NCBI RefSeq assembly: GCF_050003625.1
Contig: NC_134401.1
Coordinates: forward strand, 97,132,852-97,196,851
DNA from: Haematobia irritans
Taxonomy: Eukaryota; Arthropoda; Insecta; Diptera; Muscidae
Direction: 5' to 3'
DNA: 64,000 nt
Shown here: in pieces, positions 11,424 to 23,750 of the stretch
Numbering within the stretch: the stretch's first letter is position 1
How the letters are laid out: the number at the start of each line of letters is the position of its first letter
The notes under the pieces: generated by a model
Seen by the model: only the letters and a program-made list of their open reading frames with translations
What the model was told of the DNA's origin: nothing
Database searches by the model: none
Made by a program: the position numbers and the translations under genes

Positions 11424-11553
11424 CCATATCATCGATGATTGGCGCCATACGTAGCGTTATACCGACTAACATGAGGCACATGAGCAATAATAAGCACGCT
11501 GTGGCTATTATAGTCCAGCGGGCACGTTGTGGCAAGTCATCAGGATCGATTAC
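11424..11553 (-). CDS. Exon 5 of the membrane-protein gene (transmembrane segment)
   Basis: 130 nt (43 codons plus one base), reached through a 114-nt intron whose acceptor is CAATAAG after a C/T-rich stretch; the donor is GTAAGTA at 11423. It encodes about residues 874-916. WTIIATACLLLLMCLMLVG begins near residue 886 and is a clear single membrane helix, flanked by Arg residues before it and by RMAPIIDDM after it. With the long basic part ahead of it, a type II (N-terminus in cytoplasm) or tail-anchored layout is likely. The open codon after the last base shows that at least one more coding exon lies further left or outside the window. Confidence 0.82.
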
Positions 11554-11667
11554 CTTATTGTTGATGGCATCATGGTTGCGGGGGGAAAAAAATTACAAAG
11601 AAAATATGCTCATATTAACATGGGCGAAAGTGATTACATTTCGTTTGTATTTCGTTTGTGAAATTAC

Positions 11668-11746
11668 CTTGACTTCTTGGGTTTCTAAGTCTTGTACAAG
11701 AATTTTTGGTTTTTTATGACGATGACGTTTTTTGTGACGATGATGT
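11668..11746 (-). CDS. Exon 4 of the membrane-protein gene (Lys/Arg/His tract)
   Basis: 79 nt (one leading base, 26 codons). The acceptor is AATTTTCAG at 11755-11747 and the donor GTAATTT at 11667. It encodes about residues 848-873, starting HHRHKKRHRHKKPK and continuing into an acidic segment ending QEVK. The basic tract continues directly from the end of exon 3, which is strong evidence that the two exons belong together despite the 29.6-kb intron. A tract of this kind just before a membrane helix usually marks the cytoplasmic side (positive-inside rule); that is inference. Confidence 0.82.
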
Positions 11747-11755
11747 CTGAAAATT

Positions 11756-12137
11756 AAAAAATAAATGTGTTATATTTATTTCTCGACTCTGAAAATAAAA
11801 TAGAATAACAATTTTTCAATTTAATTAGGACCTAAATTCAAATAATTTTTGTGATTATGGGTCCATAAAAGTGGTCCCTCTACAAGAAATATTTCAATAG
11901 AATAAGCTTAGATACACCTTTTGAAATATAAGGAAAGACAGGCTTTAGGATTTAAATCGGTTAAAAAATGTGGTGGAAAATCTCACTTTCACATCCATTT
12001 TCAACTTTCACATTCCATTTTCATTTTTTTAATTTACTTGAGATTTCACAAGAATTTAATCCAAATAAATTGATCGTTTACAGATTTACGGACTTCTCCA
12101 TACACAGAAAACAGTCAGTTGTAAAATTTATGCTAAA
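11756..12137. other. Intronic DNA upstream of exon 4
   Basis: AT-rich start of the 29.6-kb intron (minus strand), without a recognisable repeat. Confidence 0.5.
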
Positions 12138-12390
12138 ACAAGTAAGGAAAGTCTAAAGTCGGGCGGGGCCGACTATATTATACCCTGCACCACTTTGTAG
12201 ACCTAAATTTTCGATACCATATCATATCCGTCAAATGTGTTGGGTGCTATATTTAAAGATATGTCACAAATACATACATTTAAATATCACTCGATTTGGA
12301 CAGAATTTGATAGACTTTTACAAAATCTATAGACTCAAAATTTAAGTTGGCTAATGCACTAGGGTGGAACACAATTTTAGTAAAAAACAA
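12138..12390 (+). repeat. C-family head unit
   Basis: Starts ACAAGTAAGGAAAGTCTAAA, contains GTCGGGCGGGGCCGAC (hairpin stem GTCGG/CCGAC) and TATTATACCCTGCACCAC, and ends before a second head. This is the roughly 250-bp unit that is tandemly tripled at 43986-44729. Confidence 0.8.
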
Positions 12391-12654
12391 GTAAGTAAAG
12401 TCTAAAGTCGGGCGGGGACGACTATATTATACCCTTCACCCCTATGTAGGCCAAAATTTGTGTTACCATCTCAACTACTTCACATTTGCTGGAAGCTATA
12501 TAAAGGAGACAATTTTTTTACCTCTACAAAATCCCTATAATTAAAATTTAAATCGGCTAACGCTATCCAGTTTATTGGAGCAAACTTCCATTGAAAATGG
12601 GTTTAAAATGTGTAACAGTCTACCATATTTCCTCAACTCTGGTGTACGTATATA

Positions 12655-15640
12655 TGCACGCAGAGAAGAAACATGATTGTCACAATCATATTCGAAGAGC
12701 AAAATAATATGATAGGAGCTATTTTTGCGGCGACCATGTAACATTTTAACCTGCAACCATGTTGGCTCAGTGAACATGGTTCTAAGAAAAATGTAATTGT
12801 CCTCATCTAAAATGTTATTATATTGATAAAAAGAATTTTGTTTGAATGAAAAGACAATGGTCACGATTTAAAATGTTATGGTATTCATTAAAAATGTTTT
12901 TCCTCTAGTTAAAAGAACATGGTTACAACCTAAAATGTTTTGATCTTTATGAAAAAACTTTTTTCATCGTCGAAAAAAGGACGCCACTTGAGAAAAGAAA
13001 ACACAAAATTAACTTTATTTGTTTGTTTTTATTTATTTATAAACTAATTCATTGTTTATTTGTATTTATAATGCCGTTCAAGCAAACATCATATATTTTT
13101 ACACACTCTATTTTATTTCAATTTCAACAATAAGTAATTATTCCATATTTACATCGTGCGCATCAAATGTACAAACGCAGACATCATGTAACTTCAAATA
13201 AAAATAAATGATCCATATAGCAAAATGCAGAACAAACAAGTATATACGGCCGTAAGTTCGGCCAGGCCGAAGCTTATGTACCCTCCATCATGGATTGCGT
13301 AGAAACTTCTTCTAAACACTGCCATCCACAATGGAATTACTTAAGTTGCGGTAACGCTTGCCGATGGCAAGGTATCTTAAAACCTCCTAACACCATCTTC
13401 TAAATTGTATGTAAGTCCATACGAGGTATATATTAAATCAAAAAAGATCGATCCAATACGTATATAATTCAGTTTGACAAAGTAGACATAAAATTTTGAC
13501 AAAATTTTCTACAGAAATAAAATTTTAACAAAATTTTCTATAGAAATAAAATTTTCACAAAATTTTCTATAGAAAAAAAATTTTGATAAAATTTTTTTTA
13601 GAGAAAATTTTGACAAAAATTTCTACAGAAATAAAATTTTAACAAAATTTTCTATAGAAATAAACTTTTGACAAAATTTTCTATAGAAATAAAATCTTTT
13701 CTATAGAAATAAAATCTTGATAAATTTTGACTATGATGAAAATTTTATTATGAACCGAATAAAATTTTAACAAAATTTTTTCTAGAAATAAAATTATGAC
13801 AAAATTTTCTATAGAAATACAATTTTGACAAAATTTTCTGTAGAAATAAAATTTGGTAGATTATTTTTGGCTCTAGTGGCAACCATGATTATGAACCGAT
13901 ATGGACCAATTTTTGTGTGATTGGACCAATTTTGGTATGGTTGTTAGCGACCATATACTAACACCACGTTCCTAATTTGAACCGGATCGGATGAATTTTG
14001 CTCCTCCAAGAGACTCCGGAGGTCAAATCTGGAGAACGTTTTATATGGGGGCTATATATAATTATGGACCGATATGGACCAATTCTGGCACGGTGGTTAA
14101 AGATCATATACAAACACCATGTTCCAAATTACAACCGGATTGGATGAAATTTGCTTCTCTTGGAGACTTCGCAAGCCAAATCTGGGGATCTGTTTATATG
14201 GGGGCTATATATAATTATGGACCGATGTGGACAAATTTTTGAACGGTTGTTTGAGACCATATACCAATACCATGTAGCAAATTTCAGCCGGATCGGATGC
14301 AATTTGCTTCTCTTAGAGGCTCCACAAGCCAAATCTGGAGATGGGTTTATATGGGGTCTATATATAATTATGGACCGATGTGGACCAATTTTTGCATGGT
14401 TGTTAGAGACCATATACCAACATCATGTACCAAATTTCAGATAGATCGGATGAAATTTGCTTCTCTTTGAGGCTCCGCAAGCCAAATCTTGGGATCGGTT
14501 TATATGGGGGCTATATATAATTATGGACCGATGTGGACCAATTTTTGCATGATTGTTAGAGACCATATACCAACACCATGTACCAAATTTCAGACGGATT
14601 GGATGAAATATGCTTCTCTTAGAGGCTCCACAAGCCAAATCTGGGGATCGGTTTATATGGGGCTATATATAATTAAGGACCGATATGGACCAATTTTTGC
14701 ATGGTTGTTAGAGACCATATACAAACACCATATACCAAATTTCAGCCGGATCGGATGAAACATGCTTCCGTTAGAGGCTCCACAAGCCAAATCTGAGGGT
14801 CCCTTTATATGGGGGCTATACGTAAAAGTGGACCGATATGGCCCATTTTCAATACCATCCGACCTACATCGATAGCAACTACTTGTGCCAAGTTTCAAGT
14901 CGATAGCTTGTTTCGTTCGGAAGTTAGCGTGATTTCAACAGACGGACGGACGGACGGACGGACGGACATGCTTAGATCGACTCAGAATTTCACCACGACC
15001 CAGATATATATACTCTATGGGGTCTTAGAGCAATATTTCGATGTGTTACAAACGGAATGACAAAGTAAATATATATAAATCCTATGATGGAAGGTATAAA
15101 AACAGGTACATTTTTTCAATTACACTTTCCTTTTTAGTGTTCACATAAAACCACGTGCCACTTCTGAATAAACAAATTAACACAAAACACAGTAAATCCG
15201 TATTCTCCGTCCATTCAAAGAAACAATCAACACACGACTGACGCGCAAAATGAAAATCGTGTGTACCTGCTCAATGTTTTTATAAAATTCTATTCGCTGC
15301 AAACAAGTTAAAAAATTAAATGGTCACGAAAAAAATATAAATGGTCTTTATGGCCATGTAATGGTTCTAGACATGTCTATACTTAACCTATAAAAATACT
15401 TTTTTCCCTGTAAAAAAGTAAAAAAATTGAATGGTCAGATACATGATTTTCCCGACCATTTAATGGTCTCAAATTCTATCATTTAAATGATAGAACATGT
15501 TTGCGGTATTTGAGAACCATACAAATGCTTATTGCCACCATAAATTTTTCTCCGCTCGAAAACTATTTTTACAAAGACAAAATACATGGTTTTCGCGGCA
15601 ATTACATGCTCTAGCTAAGCATTAAATGGATGCGGCAACC
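12655..15640. mobile_element. Unclassified inserted DNA with its own nested A/B element
   Basis: Outer parts (12655-13236 and 15101-15640) carry many ACATGGTTGC / TAAAATGTT words, with an approximate inverted relation at the ends (ACATGATTGTC against the complement of CAACCATGT). The centre, 13237-15100, is a complete A/B element. Likely a DNA transposon derivative; its target duplication could not be fixed. Confidence 0.45.
13237..15100 (+). repeat. Complete A/B-family element
   Basis: The cleanest example: head 13237-13460 (ACGGCCGTAAGTTCGGCCAG; TACCCTCCATCATGG), a 29-bp array 13480-13860, six 153-bp monomers 13870-14790, a tail with (GACG)n at 14940-14968, and the end TGATGGAAGGTATAAAA. 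It shows the order of parts used to describe the family. Confidence 0.88.
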
Positions 15641-16269
15641 ATGTCCAATGTACTATTAAACGTATCCCTTGTGCAAAATTTGACGCAAATCACGGCAAAA
15701 CTCTGGCTTTTGTGGCCATATAAGTTCAAATCGGACGAAAGATATATATGGGAACTATATCTAAATCTAAACCGATTTGGCTGATATTCTACAAGATTTT
15801 CGAGATTCATAAAATATTTGGATGTACGGTATTTCAAGAAAATCGGTTGATAAACACGCTAACTATGACCAAATCGGGGGAAAATATATATGACAGCTAT
15901 ATCTAAATCTGATCGGATTTTTTTCCAAAACCAATAGCGATTGTCTCTGTCACAAGAAACGGCCCTATGCCAAATTTGAGGACGATCGGACTTAAATTGC
16001 GAGATGTACTTTGTGCACAAAATTACATATACAGACAGACAGACAGATAGACGGACGAACATCGCTAAATCGACTCAGAATTTAATTCCAAGCCGATCGG
16101 TATACTAAAAGAATAGGGTCTATGACCACTATTTCTTGGCGTTACATACAAATGCACAAACTTATTATAACCTGTACCACAGTAGTGGTGAAGGGTATAA
16201 ATATGAGAAACATTTAAATCTGAAGCAATTTTAAGGAAACTTCGCAAAAGTTTATCTATGATTTATCGC

Positions 16270-16850
16270 TCGATATAAATGTATTAGAAGTTTAGGAAAA
16301 TTAAAGTCATTTTTACAACTTTTCGACTAAGCAGTGGCGATTTAACAAGGAAAATGTTGGTATTTTGACCATTTTTGTCGAAATCAGAAAAACAAATATA
16401 TGGGAGCTATATCTAAATCTGAACCGATTCTGAAATTTGGCACACATGACTATATTACTAATTGTACTCCTAGTGCAAAATTTCAACCAAATTTGGCCAA
16501 AACTCTGGCTTCTGTGGCCATATAAGTCCATATCGGGCGAAAAATATATATGGGAGCTGTATCTAAATCTGAACCGATTTCAATCAAATTTGGCACACAT
16601 GACTATACTACCAATTGTACTCTTTGTGCAAAATTTCAAGCTAATCGGGATAAAGCCCTGGCTTCTGGGTCCATATAAGTCCATATCGGGCGAAAGATAT
16701 ATATGGGAGCTATATCTAAATCTGAACCGATTTGAATCAAATTTTGCACACTTGACTATACGATTTCAAGCAAATCGACCTCCCGATTTGGGGTCTTGGC
16801 TTTATAGAAATCGTAGTTTTCATCCAATTTGAAATTTGAAATCTAGAAGT
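16270..16850 (+). repeat. C-family body monomers
   Basis: About three monomers of about 153 bp with TATATGGGAGCTATATCTAA and AACCGATTTC, lacking head and tail, running into G-family repeats. Confidence 0.75.
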
Positions 16851-17034
16851 ATTTTATGACCATAAAGAAGTGTGCCGTAAAGAAGTGTGCCGGTCCATGT
16901 ATGGGTATAGCCCCCATATAGACCGATCTCCCGGTTTTACTTCTTGGACTTCTAGAATCCGCAGTTTTACCAGAAATTGAAAATCTAGAGGTATTTTAGA
17001 ACCATAAAAAGGTGTGCCAAAAATGGTGAGCATC
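16851..17034 (-). repeat. G-family monomers
   Basis: Monomers containing CCCCCATATAGACCGATCTC, TCCCGATTTTACTTCTTGG and GACCATAAAGAGGTGTGCCG. They are about 154 bp long and continue inside the duplicated block that follows. Confidence 0.75.
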
Positions 17035-18572
17035 GGTCCATGTCTTGGTATGGTCCCCATATAAACCGACCTCCCGATTGGGGGTATTGGGCTTATAGAA
17101 ACCATAGCTTTTATCCAATATGCCTGACATTGGAAACCTAGAGGTATTTTGGGACCATAAATAGGCATGCCGAAAATGGTGAGTATCGGTCCATGTTTTG
17201 GTATAGCCCCCAATACAGACCGATTTCCCGATTTTACTTCTTGGGCTCCTAGAATCCGAAGTTTTTATCCAATTTGCCTGAAATTTAAAATCTGGAAGTA
17301 TTTTCGGACCATTTAGAGGTGTGCCGAAAACGGTGAGTATCGGTCCATGTTCTGGTATATCCCCCATATAGACCAATCTCCCGATTTTACTTCTTGGACT
17401 TATAGAAACTGTAGTTTTTATCCAATTTGCCTGAAATTGGAAATCTAGAAGTATTTTATGACCATAAAGAGGTGTGCCGAAAAGGGCGTGTATTGGTTCA
17501 TGTTTTGGTATATCCCCAATAAAAACCAACTTGCATGAAATTCGAAATCTAGAATTATTTTTGGTCAATGTTTTAGACCGATCTCCCGATTTCAACTCCG
17601 GAGCCTCTTAGAGGAGTTAGTATATGGTCTCTAACAACCATGCAAAAATTGGTCCATAACGGTCCATAATTATATATAGCCCCCATATAAACCGATCCCC
17701 AGATTTAAACTCCGGAGCCTCTAAGAGAAGCAAATTACATCCGATCCGGCTGAAATTTGGTACATGGTGTTAGCATATGATTTCTAACAATCAGGCAAAA
17801 ATTGGTCCATGTCTTGGTATGGTCCCCATATAAACCGACCTCCCGATTGGGGGTATTGGGCTTATAGAAACCATAGCTTTTATCCAATATGCCTGACATT
17901 GGAAACCTAGAGGTATTTTGGGACCATAAATAGGCATGCCGAAAATGGTGAGTATCGGTCCATGTTTTGGTATAGCCCCCAATACAGACCGATTTCCCGA
18001 TTTTACTTCTTGGGCTCCTAGAATCCGAAGTTTTTATCCAATTTGCCTGAAATTTAAAATCTGGAAGTATTTTCGGACCATTTAGAGGTGTGCCGAAAAC
18101 GGTGAGTATCGGTCCATGTTCTGGTATATCCCCCATATAGACCAATCTCCCGATTTTACTTCTTGGACTTATAGAAACTGTAGTTTTTATCCAATTTGCC
18201 TGAAATTGGAAATCTAGAAGTATTTTATGACCATAAAGAGGTGTGCCGAAAAGGGCGTGTATTGGTTCATGTTTTGGTATATCCCCAATAAAAACCAACT
18301 TGCATGAAATTCGAAATCTAGAATTATTTTTGGTCAATGTTTTAGACCGATCTCCCGATTTCAACTCCGGAGCCTCTTAGAGGAGTTAGTATATGGTCTC
18401 TAACAACCATGCAAAAATTGGTCCATAACGGTCCATAATTATATATAGCCCCCATATAAACCGATCCCCAGATTTAAACTCCGGAGCCTCTAAGAGAAGC
18501 AAATTACATCCGATCCGGCTGAAATTTGGTACATGGTGTTAGCATATGATTTCTAACAATCAGGCAAAAATT
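17035..18572. repeat. Tandem duplication of 769 bp (G and A monomers)
   Basis: 17035-17803 and 17804-18572 appear identical by eye, including odd features such as the G-to-A family junction at about 17560/18330. Copies meet at GGTCCA (17035, 17804, 18573), consistent with unequal exchange between similar monomers. The long minus-strand frames here come from monomer periodicity, not genes. Confidence 0.9.
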
Positions 18573-19256
18573 GGTCCACATCGGTCCATAATTATATATA
18601 GCCCCTATATAAACCGATCCCCAGCATTGACCTCCGGAGCCCCTTGGAAGAGCAAAATTCATCCGATTCGGTTGAAATTTGGTACGTGATGTTAGTATAT
18701 GATATTTAACAATCATGCCAAAAGTGGTCCATATCAGTCCATAATCATATATAGCCCCCATATAAACCGATCCCGAGATTTGGTTTTGGAGCCACTTGGA
18801 GGAGAAAATTTCATCCGAGGCAGTTGAAATTTGGTACATTGTGCTAGTATATGGCCGTTAACAACCATGCCTAACTAGGTCCATATCGGTCTATAGTTAT
18901 ATATATATCCCTTAGATAAATAGATCCCCAATCACTCAAAAATTGGTCCATATCAATTTCATAATTGTATATAGCCCACATATAAGCGACCCCCATATTT
19001 CAATTCTGGCTCTCTACGCAAAAGTCGATATCGATTAGTAATTATTTGTGGACTTACCTACACATACCTTTTTTGTCTAATATATACCACGTATGGACTA
19101 ACTCACAATTTAGAAAACGATGTTAAGAAGTTTTAAGATACCACAACCCAAGTACTTCGATTGTGAATGACAGTCTTTCGTAGAAGTTTCTACGCAATCC
19201 ATGGTGGAGGGTACATAAGATTCGGCCTGGCCGAACTTACGGCTGTATATACTTGT
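18573..19256 (-). repeat. A/B-family element, reversed, tail lost
   Basis: 153-bp monomers to about 18990, then the complement of the head: TATATACCACGTATGG, CCATGGTGGAGGGTACAT and GGCCGAACTTACGGC, ending ATATACTTGTT at 19256. The expected tail at the other end is replaced by the duplicated G/A block. Confidence 0.8.
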
Positions 19257-19680
19257 TCAATTTTTAGTCTTCATATGTTATCAAAGTCATGTGAAATCTT
19301 TAATTTCAGACTCGACAAAATGTCCTTAAAATAGAGTGTTGAAAAACATGCCCTATTTTTAACACTTTTTTGCTTTGTAGTCAAGATGCAAAAAGACAAT
19401 AAAATTAAAGACAATTTAATTAATTTTAAAGAATTTGTTTAAATTATTAAAGTCAAATTGACCTTAGTCCAAAAGTCGAATCATTTAATTATAAGGATAA
19501 AACGACTTCATCTTTATCGACTTTTGGACGAGGAAAAAAACTTTATATCAGAGAAATGCGTCTTCTATGCACCATCAAAAAAACAATCGCTTCTGTAACA
19601 TATACATTTTGCTTCAAGCATATATATTTTCAGAATTGGTCCAAACACAATATTGTTTGTATTGTTCAAGCATATTATGT
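19257..19680. other. AT-rich DNA
   Basis: TTTAAAGAATTTG-type AT-rich sequence next to a head, similar in kind to 7155-7370. No gene. Confidence 0.4.
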
Positions 19681-19689
19681 TTCACCTTA

Positions 19690-20026
19690 GGACATACACT
19701 GGTAGTAAAAAATTTTAATGAAATTTTCTTTGTGTGGATATATTTTTAAGGCGCCAATTGGTTACTTCCATTATTTTACTTGCAGCATACTCCCTAATTC
19801 TCTCTTTCTAAACACATATATGTTTATAGGCTATTTCCAAATTAATATATGTTTGCATCTAAGCATATTATAGTTACAAACATTTTATGTCCCAAACATG
19901 TTATGCTAGCTTGTGAACATTATATGCTTGCTCTTAAAAATATTGTGTTAAACAATTTGAGTTTCAAACATATTTTTTTTACATCCAAACATATGAAAAA
20001 CAGTCTTTTTCGTCCGTGTGCGAAGC
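19690..20026. repeat. MITE-like repeat with AAACATATTATG words
   Basis: Ends CACTGGTAGTAAAAA and TTTTTCGTCCGTGTG. The right half is the complement of the sequence at 43857-43980 and 45752-45878 (GACGAAAAATACTGTTTTTC, then CATATGTTT). Three related copies imply a transposed family. No coding. Confidence 0.55.
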
Positions 20027-20990
20027 AAACTTCGCATTCGTATTTTAAGGACATGAAATCTTTGGTTTCACGACAATATTTTTTTCAGCACAGGCTTCAA
20101 ATGAAATTCTCTTATGCTTCAATTTAATTCTACATATTGGTACGAAATTGTATTAAACTTAAATCTCACTTCTATTAGAAATTTGTCGCTGTAAATATTT
20201 TCTCTCATAGACCCCAACTACATATGGAGGTGCGAAAAATCCTTTAAAACCAGTTGCTTGGATTGTTAGTTCACTTGTTGAGAACGAAAACGGATATACC
20301 TTGACCTAAATTTTTCAATGAATGTAAGAACAAAATTGTCGAGAAGCAATGAAGCGAATAAAATTAAATACAAACACAGAAAAATGCATTGAAGTAAAAC
20401 ATGGGCATAATTAAAATGTTTGCCAAAGCTACAGCAACAAAAGGACGAGAAATCCTCTTGTCTAAGTGAAAAACTTTTGGAGGAGGGGAAGGGGCGACAT
20501 CTAAGAAACAATAACAAAAAAACCACCGCTACATACAAGCATTAGGAAAGGGCAAGTACATGTGTCGAATAGTAACACAAGGATATCCAATTGCAATTCA
20601 TTTCTTTTCGTTACAGAAATGCTCTCGACGATACAGAAACCATAGCCACAACGAAGTGAAAACAAAGTAATCGAAATACAAGGATTGTGGTTGTTGTATA
20701 AGGGAGACATTTGGCTTACAAATCTACGACTGATTTAAGCCAAAGATCCAGCCGGACGTTGTGAAACAAAACCAAAAAACGAAAATATTAGCTTGAAAAA
20801 CGGAAGGGAGAGAGTCAAGCATCATATTAAATATTTAACTCCATTAATTCAGAAACTATTGATGTTTGGAACATTGTCAGACAATTCGCCGTTGCTGAGG
20901 TTTAGATGGGAATTAAAAAATAATGGCGTTGGAATTACCGGGACCAGGAAAAAACCATAAACCGCCATGTGCCTCTTTGGCGAATTAACG
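20027..20990. other. Unique-looking DNA, no gene supported
   Basis: Mixed-composition sequence with several short open frames but no recognisable motif, splice pattern or repeat. Confidence 0.4.
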
Positions 20991-21110
20991 ACGCAGCAAA
21001 AAAATTGAAAGTTGTTCCAAGGCGCAACTTCCAAAGTACTTCCAAAAATGTCCTCCCAAAGATGTTATTTATTTTAACTGCATAGGATTACTTTTAAATT
21101 CAATTTTATT
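20990..21110. repeat. Short dispersed repeat (shared with 30546-30676)
   Basis: CAGCAAAAAAATT, then GTTCCAAGGCGCAACTTCCA and TTTATTTTAACTGCATAGG. About 75-80% like 30546-30676 and weakly like 2640-2770. Confidence 0.55.
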
Positions 21111-22318
21111 ATACCCTCCACCATAGGATGGGGGGTATTTTAACTTTGTCATTCCGTTTGTAACACATCGAAATATGAATCTAAGACCCCATAAAGTATA
21201 TACATTCTGGTCGTGGTGAAATTCTGAGTCGATCTAAGCATGTTCGTCCGTCCGTCCGCCCGTCCGTCTGTTGAAATCACGCTAACTTCCGAACGAAACA
21301 AGCCATCGACTTGAAACTTTGCACAAGTAGTTGTTATTGATGTAGGTCGGAAGGTATTGCAAATGGGCCATATCGGTCCACTTTTACGTATAGGCCCCAT
21401 ATAAACGGACCCTCAGATTTGGCTTGCGGGGCCTCTAAGAGAAGCATATTTCATCCGATCCGGTTGAAATATGCTTGGTATATGGTCTCTAAAAAATATG
21501 CAAAAATTGGTTCACATCGGTACACTTTTACGTATAGCCCCCATATACACGGACCCCCAAATTTGGCTTGCGAGGCCTCTAAAAGAAGCAAATTTCATCC
21601 GATCCGGCTGAAATTTGGTACATGGTGTTAGTATATGGTCTCTAATGACTGTCCAAAAATTGGTCCATATCGGTCCATAATTATATATAGCCCCCATATA
21701 AACCGATCACCCGATTTGACCACCGGAGCCTCTTGGAAGATCAAAATTCATCTGATTCAGTTGAAATTTGGTACGTGATGTTAATATATGGCCTCAAATA
21801 CCCATGCAAAAATTGGTCGAAATCGGTCCATAATTATATATAGGCCCCATATAAACCGATCCCCAGATTTGACCTCCGGGGCACCTTGGAAGAGCAAAAT
21901 TCTTCCCACTCGGTTGAAATTTGGTACGTGATGTTAGTATATGTTATCCAACAACCATGCAGGAATTGGTTCATATCAGTCCCTAATTATATATAGCTCC
22001 CATAAACCGATCGCCAGATTTGACCTCCGGTGCCTTTTGAAGAAGCAAAATGCATCCGACCTGGTTGAAATTTGGTACGTGGTGGTAGTATATGATATTT
22101 AACAACCATGCCAAAAGTGTTTCATATCAGTCCCTAATCATTTATAGCCCCCATATAAACCGATCCCGAGATTTGGTTTTGGTGTCTCTTGGAGGAGCAA
22201 ATTTCATCCGCGTGAGTTGACATTTGTGGATGACAGTCTTTCGTAGAAGTTTCTAAGCAATCCATGGTGGAGGGTACATAAGATTCGGCGTGGCCGAACT
22301 TACGGCCGTATATACTTG
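21111..22318 (-). repeat. A/B-family element, reversed, near complete
   Basis: Minus strand: head 22205-22318 (ACGGCCGTAAGTTCGGCCAC; CACCATGG), 153-bp monomers 21415-22200, tail 21111-21410 with (GACG)n and the end palindrome. The head has a deletion and there is no 29-bp array. Confidence 0.85.
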
Positions 22319-22849
22319 TTTTTTTTTTTACTTTACTCTAAACAAAAATCGTTTAAAGGGGTAGTCCACTTCCGCGACCAAATATCGATAAATAAAGTAG
22401 CAGGTTTTTGTCTAGACATCACCCCTAACCTTCCTTGGAAATTTCACCCAAATCGGAGAACTTTGGCCCAATTTTTAAAAAGTCGGGCAAGGAGGATTTC
22501 CCCTCCCCCTCAGATATCAAAAAATGAGGTACCCTATTTTGACCACATGATTACCTTCTACGTTCTCCGAACATTTTTCATGTGAAAAAATAAAATTATT
22601 TTATAAAAACTGCGATGAATTCAAATTATTTTTTTTTATGTGCGCCGTATGTAAAAAAAGATTTTCTGGCTTTGCCGTTGAAACTTTTCTTGCATTTTTT
22701 TTTGCTATAAACCTCACAGAACCCGAGACCTTTCCAACGAATGCAAAACCAAAATCGGTTCGTGCGTTCAGGAAGGAAAACCCGACTAATTTTTATATAT
22801 TAGATGGAATTACATACAATTAAGAAGTAAGAATGTCGAATATACCTAG
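22319..22849. repeat. Possible repeat with GGGGTAGTCCACTTCCGC
   Basis: Moderately GC sequence with CCCCTAACCTTCCTTGG and TTTCCCCTCCCCCTCAG, unlike the other families. A plus-strand frame spans 22316-22585 but has no recognisable content. Class unknown. Confidence 0.35.
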
Positions 22850-22960
22850 CCATCATCCACAACCTGACAGTCTTTGGTAGAACTTTGTACGTAATCCTAG
22901 GTGGAAGGTACATAATACTAGTCCCGGCCTAAATTTTGGACGTATTTTCTTGTTTCTTTT
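22850..22960 (-). repeat. Degraded A/B head
   Basis: Complement of a head with many changes (CTAGGTGGAAGGTACATAAT, then CCGGCCTAAATTTTGG). An old solo relic. Confidence 0.55.
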
Positions 22961-23750
22961 GAACAATAAAATTAAAAAAAAATAATAATAATATAATATA
23001 GCTCTTTACTTTGGTACATCCTGAATAAATATGTCCATCTTATGGCGTATATTTAGTGGTTATATATAGCGATTTTCTGTAAATATCTTAATTTTCTCAA
23101 GAATATTGTAAAACCATTAAAAATGGTTCCCAATATACGACACAATCAGATAAAATTTTCAATTTGAATTTAAAGCTCCCATATAGGCTTGTTAAATTTT
23201 CTGGTAGCATTATACATATGTACATATGTTCTTGATAATACAATGTTATGGGAACAACTCACAATCCCTATATTCAAGCATTTGGAAAAGGAAATTGAAG
23301 GCAAAGGAAAAAAATGAGAACAGCTAAACACTTTGCAACAGATTCAGATGGTTCTTCCTAGGCTATTGCCTTTTTATTCCGTAAAGCAAGAACAATTCTA
23401 TTGAATGTTCTTTCAAAGCCTTCTGGATTGTGGTCGTGTAGGTGTGTATATGCTGTGTGTTGAGTATAGCAACAAATGACAGAGTATTTGTTTTTCATTT
23501 CCGTTTGAAGCTTACCGTGACTTCCGTTTTGGTATTTCAACATATTAGAGTGCTGTATGTTACATTATCGGATTGTATAGCGATTGTTGGAAAGCCAACT
23601 AAAATGAATTCGGTTTAATGCAATACATGAACATTTAGCGTTTTTTTTTTATATTTATACTACATATAATGTTTTATATTGTGTGTTGGCAATTAATGGT
23701 GCGGTGAACATAATGAGTAACATTTCATATAAAAAAAAAAACAACTAAAC
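22961..23750. other. AT-rich unique-looking DNA
   Basis: Includes a GGTAAG word on the minus strand near 23515, but the candidate exon before it has stops in all frames. No gene supported. Confidence 0.45.

Larger units (their letters stand above)
12391..16200 (+). repeat. C-family element split by a ~3-kb insertion
   Basis: The head at 12391-12650 breaks off after GGTGTACGTATATATG. The body resumes at about 15641 (CCAATGTACTATTAAACGT) and runs to the tail palindrome at 16165-16200. The intact relative at 45876-47361 continues through both joins. The tail holds ACAGACAGACAGACAG. Confidence 0.75.

Noticed and set aside
16996..18364. Two minus-strand frames of about 200 codons with identical sequence
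   Set aside because: They follow the periodic G monomers and lie in the 769-bp duplication; no start context, domain or codon pattern of a gene.
23358..23600. Possible extra exon with a GGTAAG donor
   Set aside because: The stretch between the nearest acceptor and this donor has stops in all three frames, and the known exons already join in phase without it.
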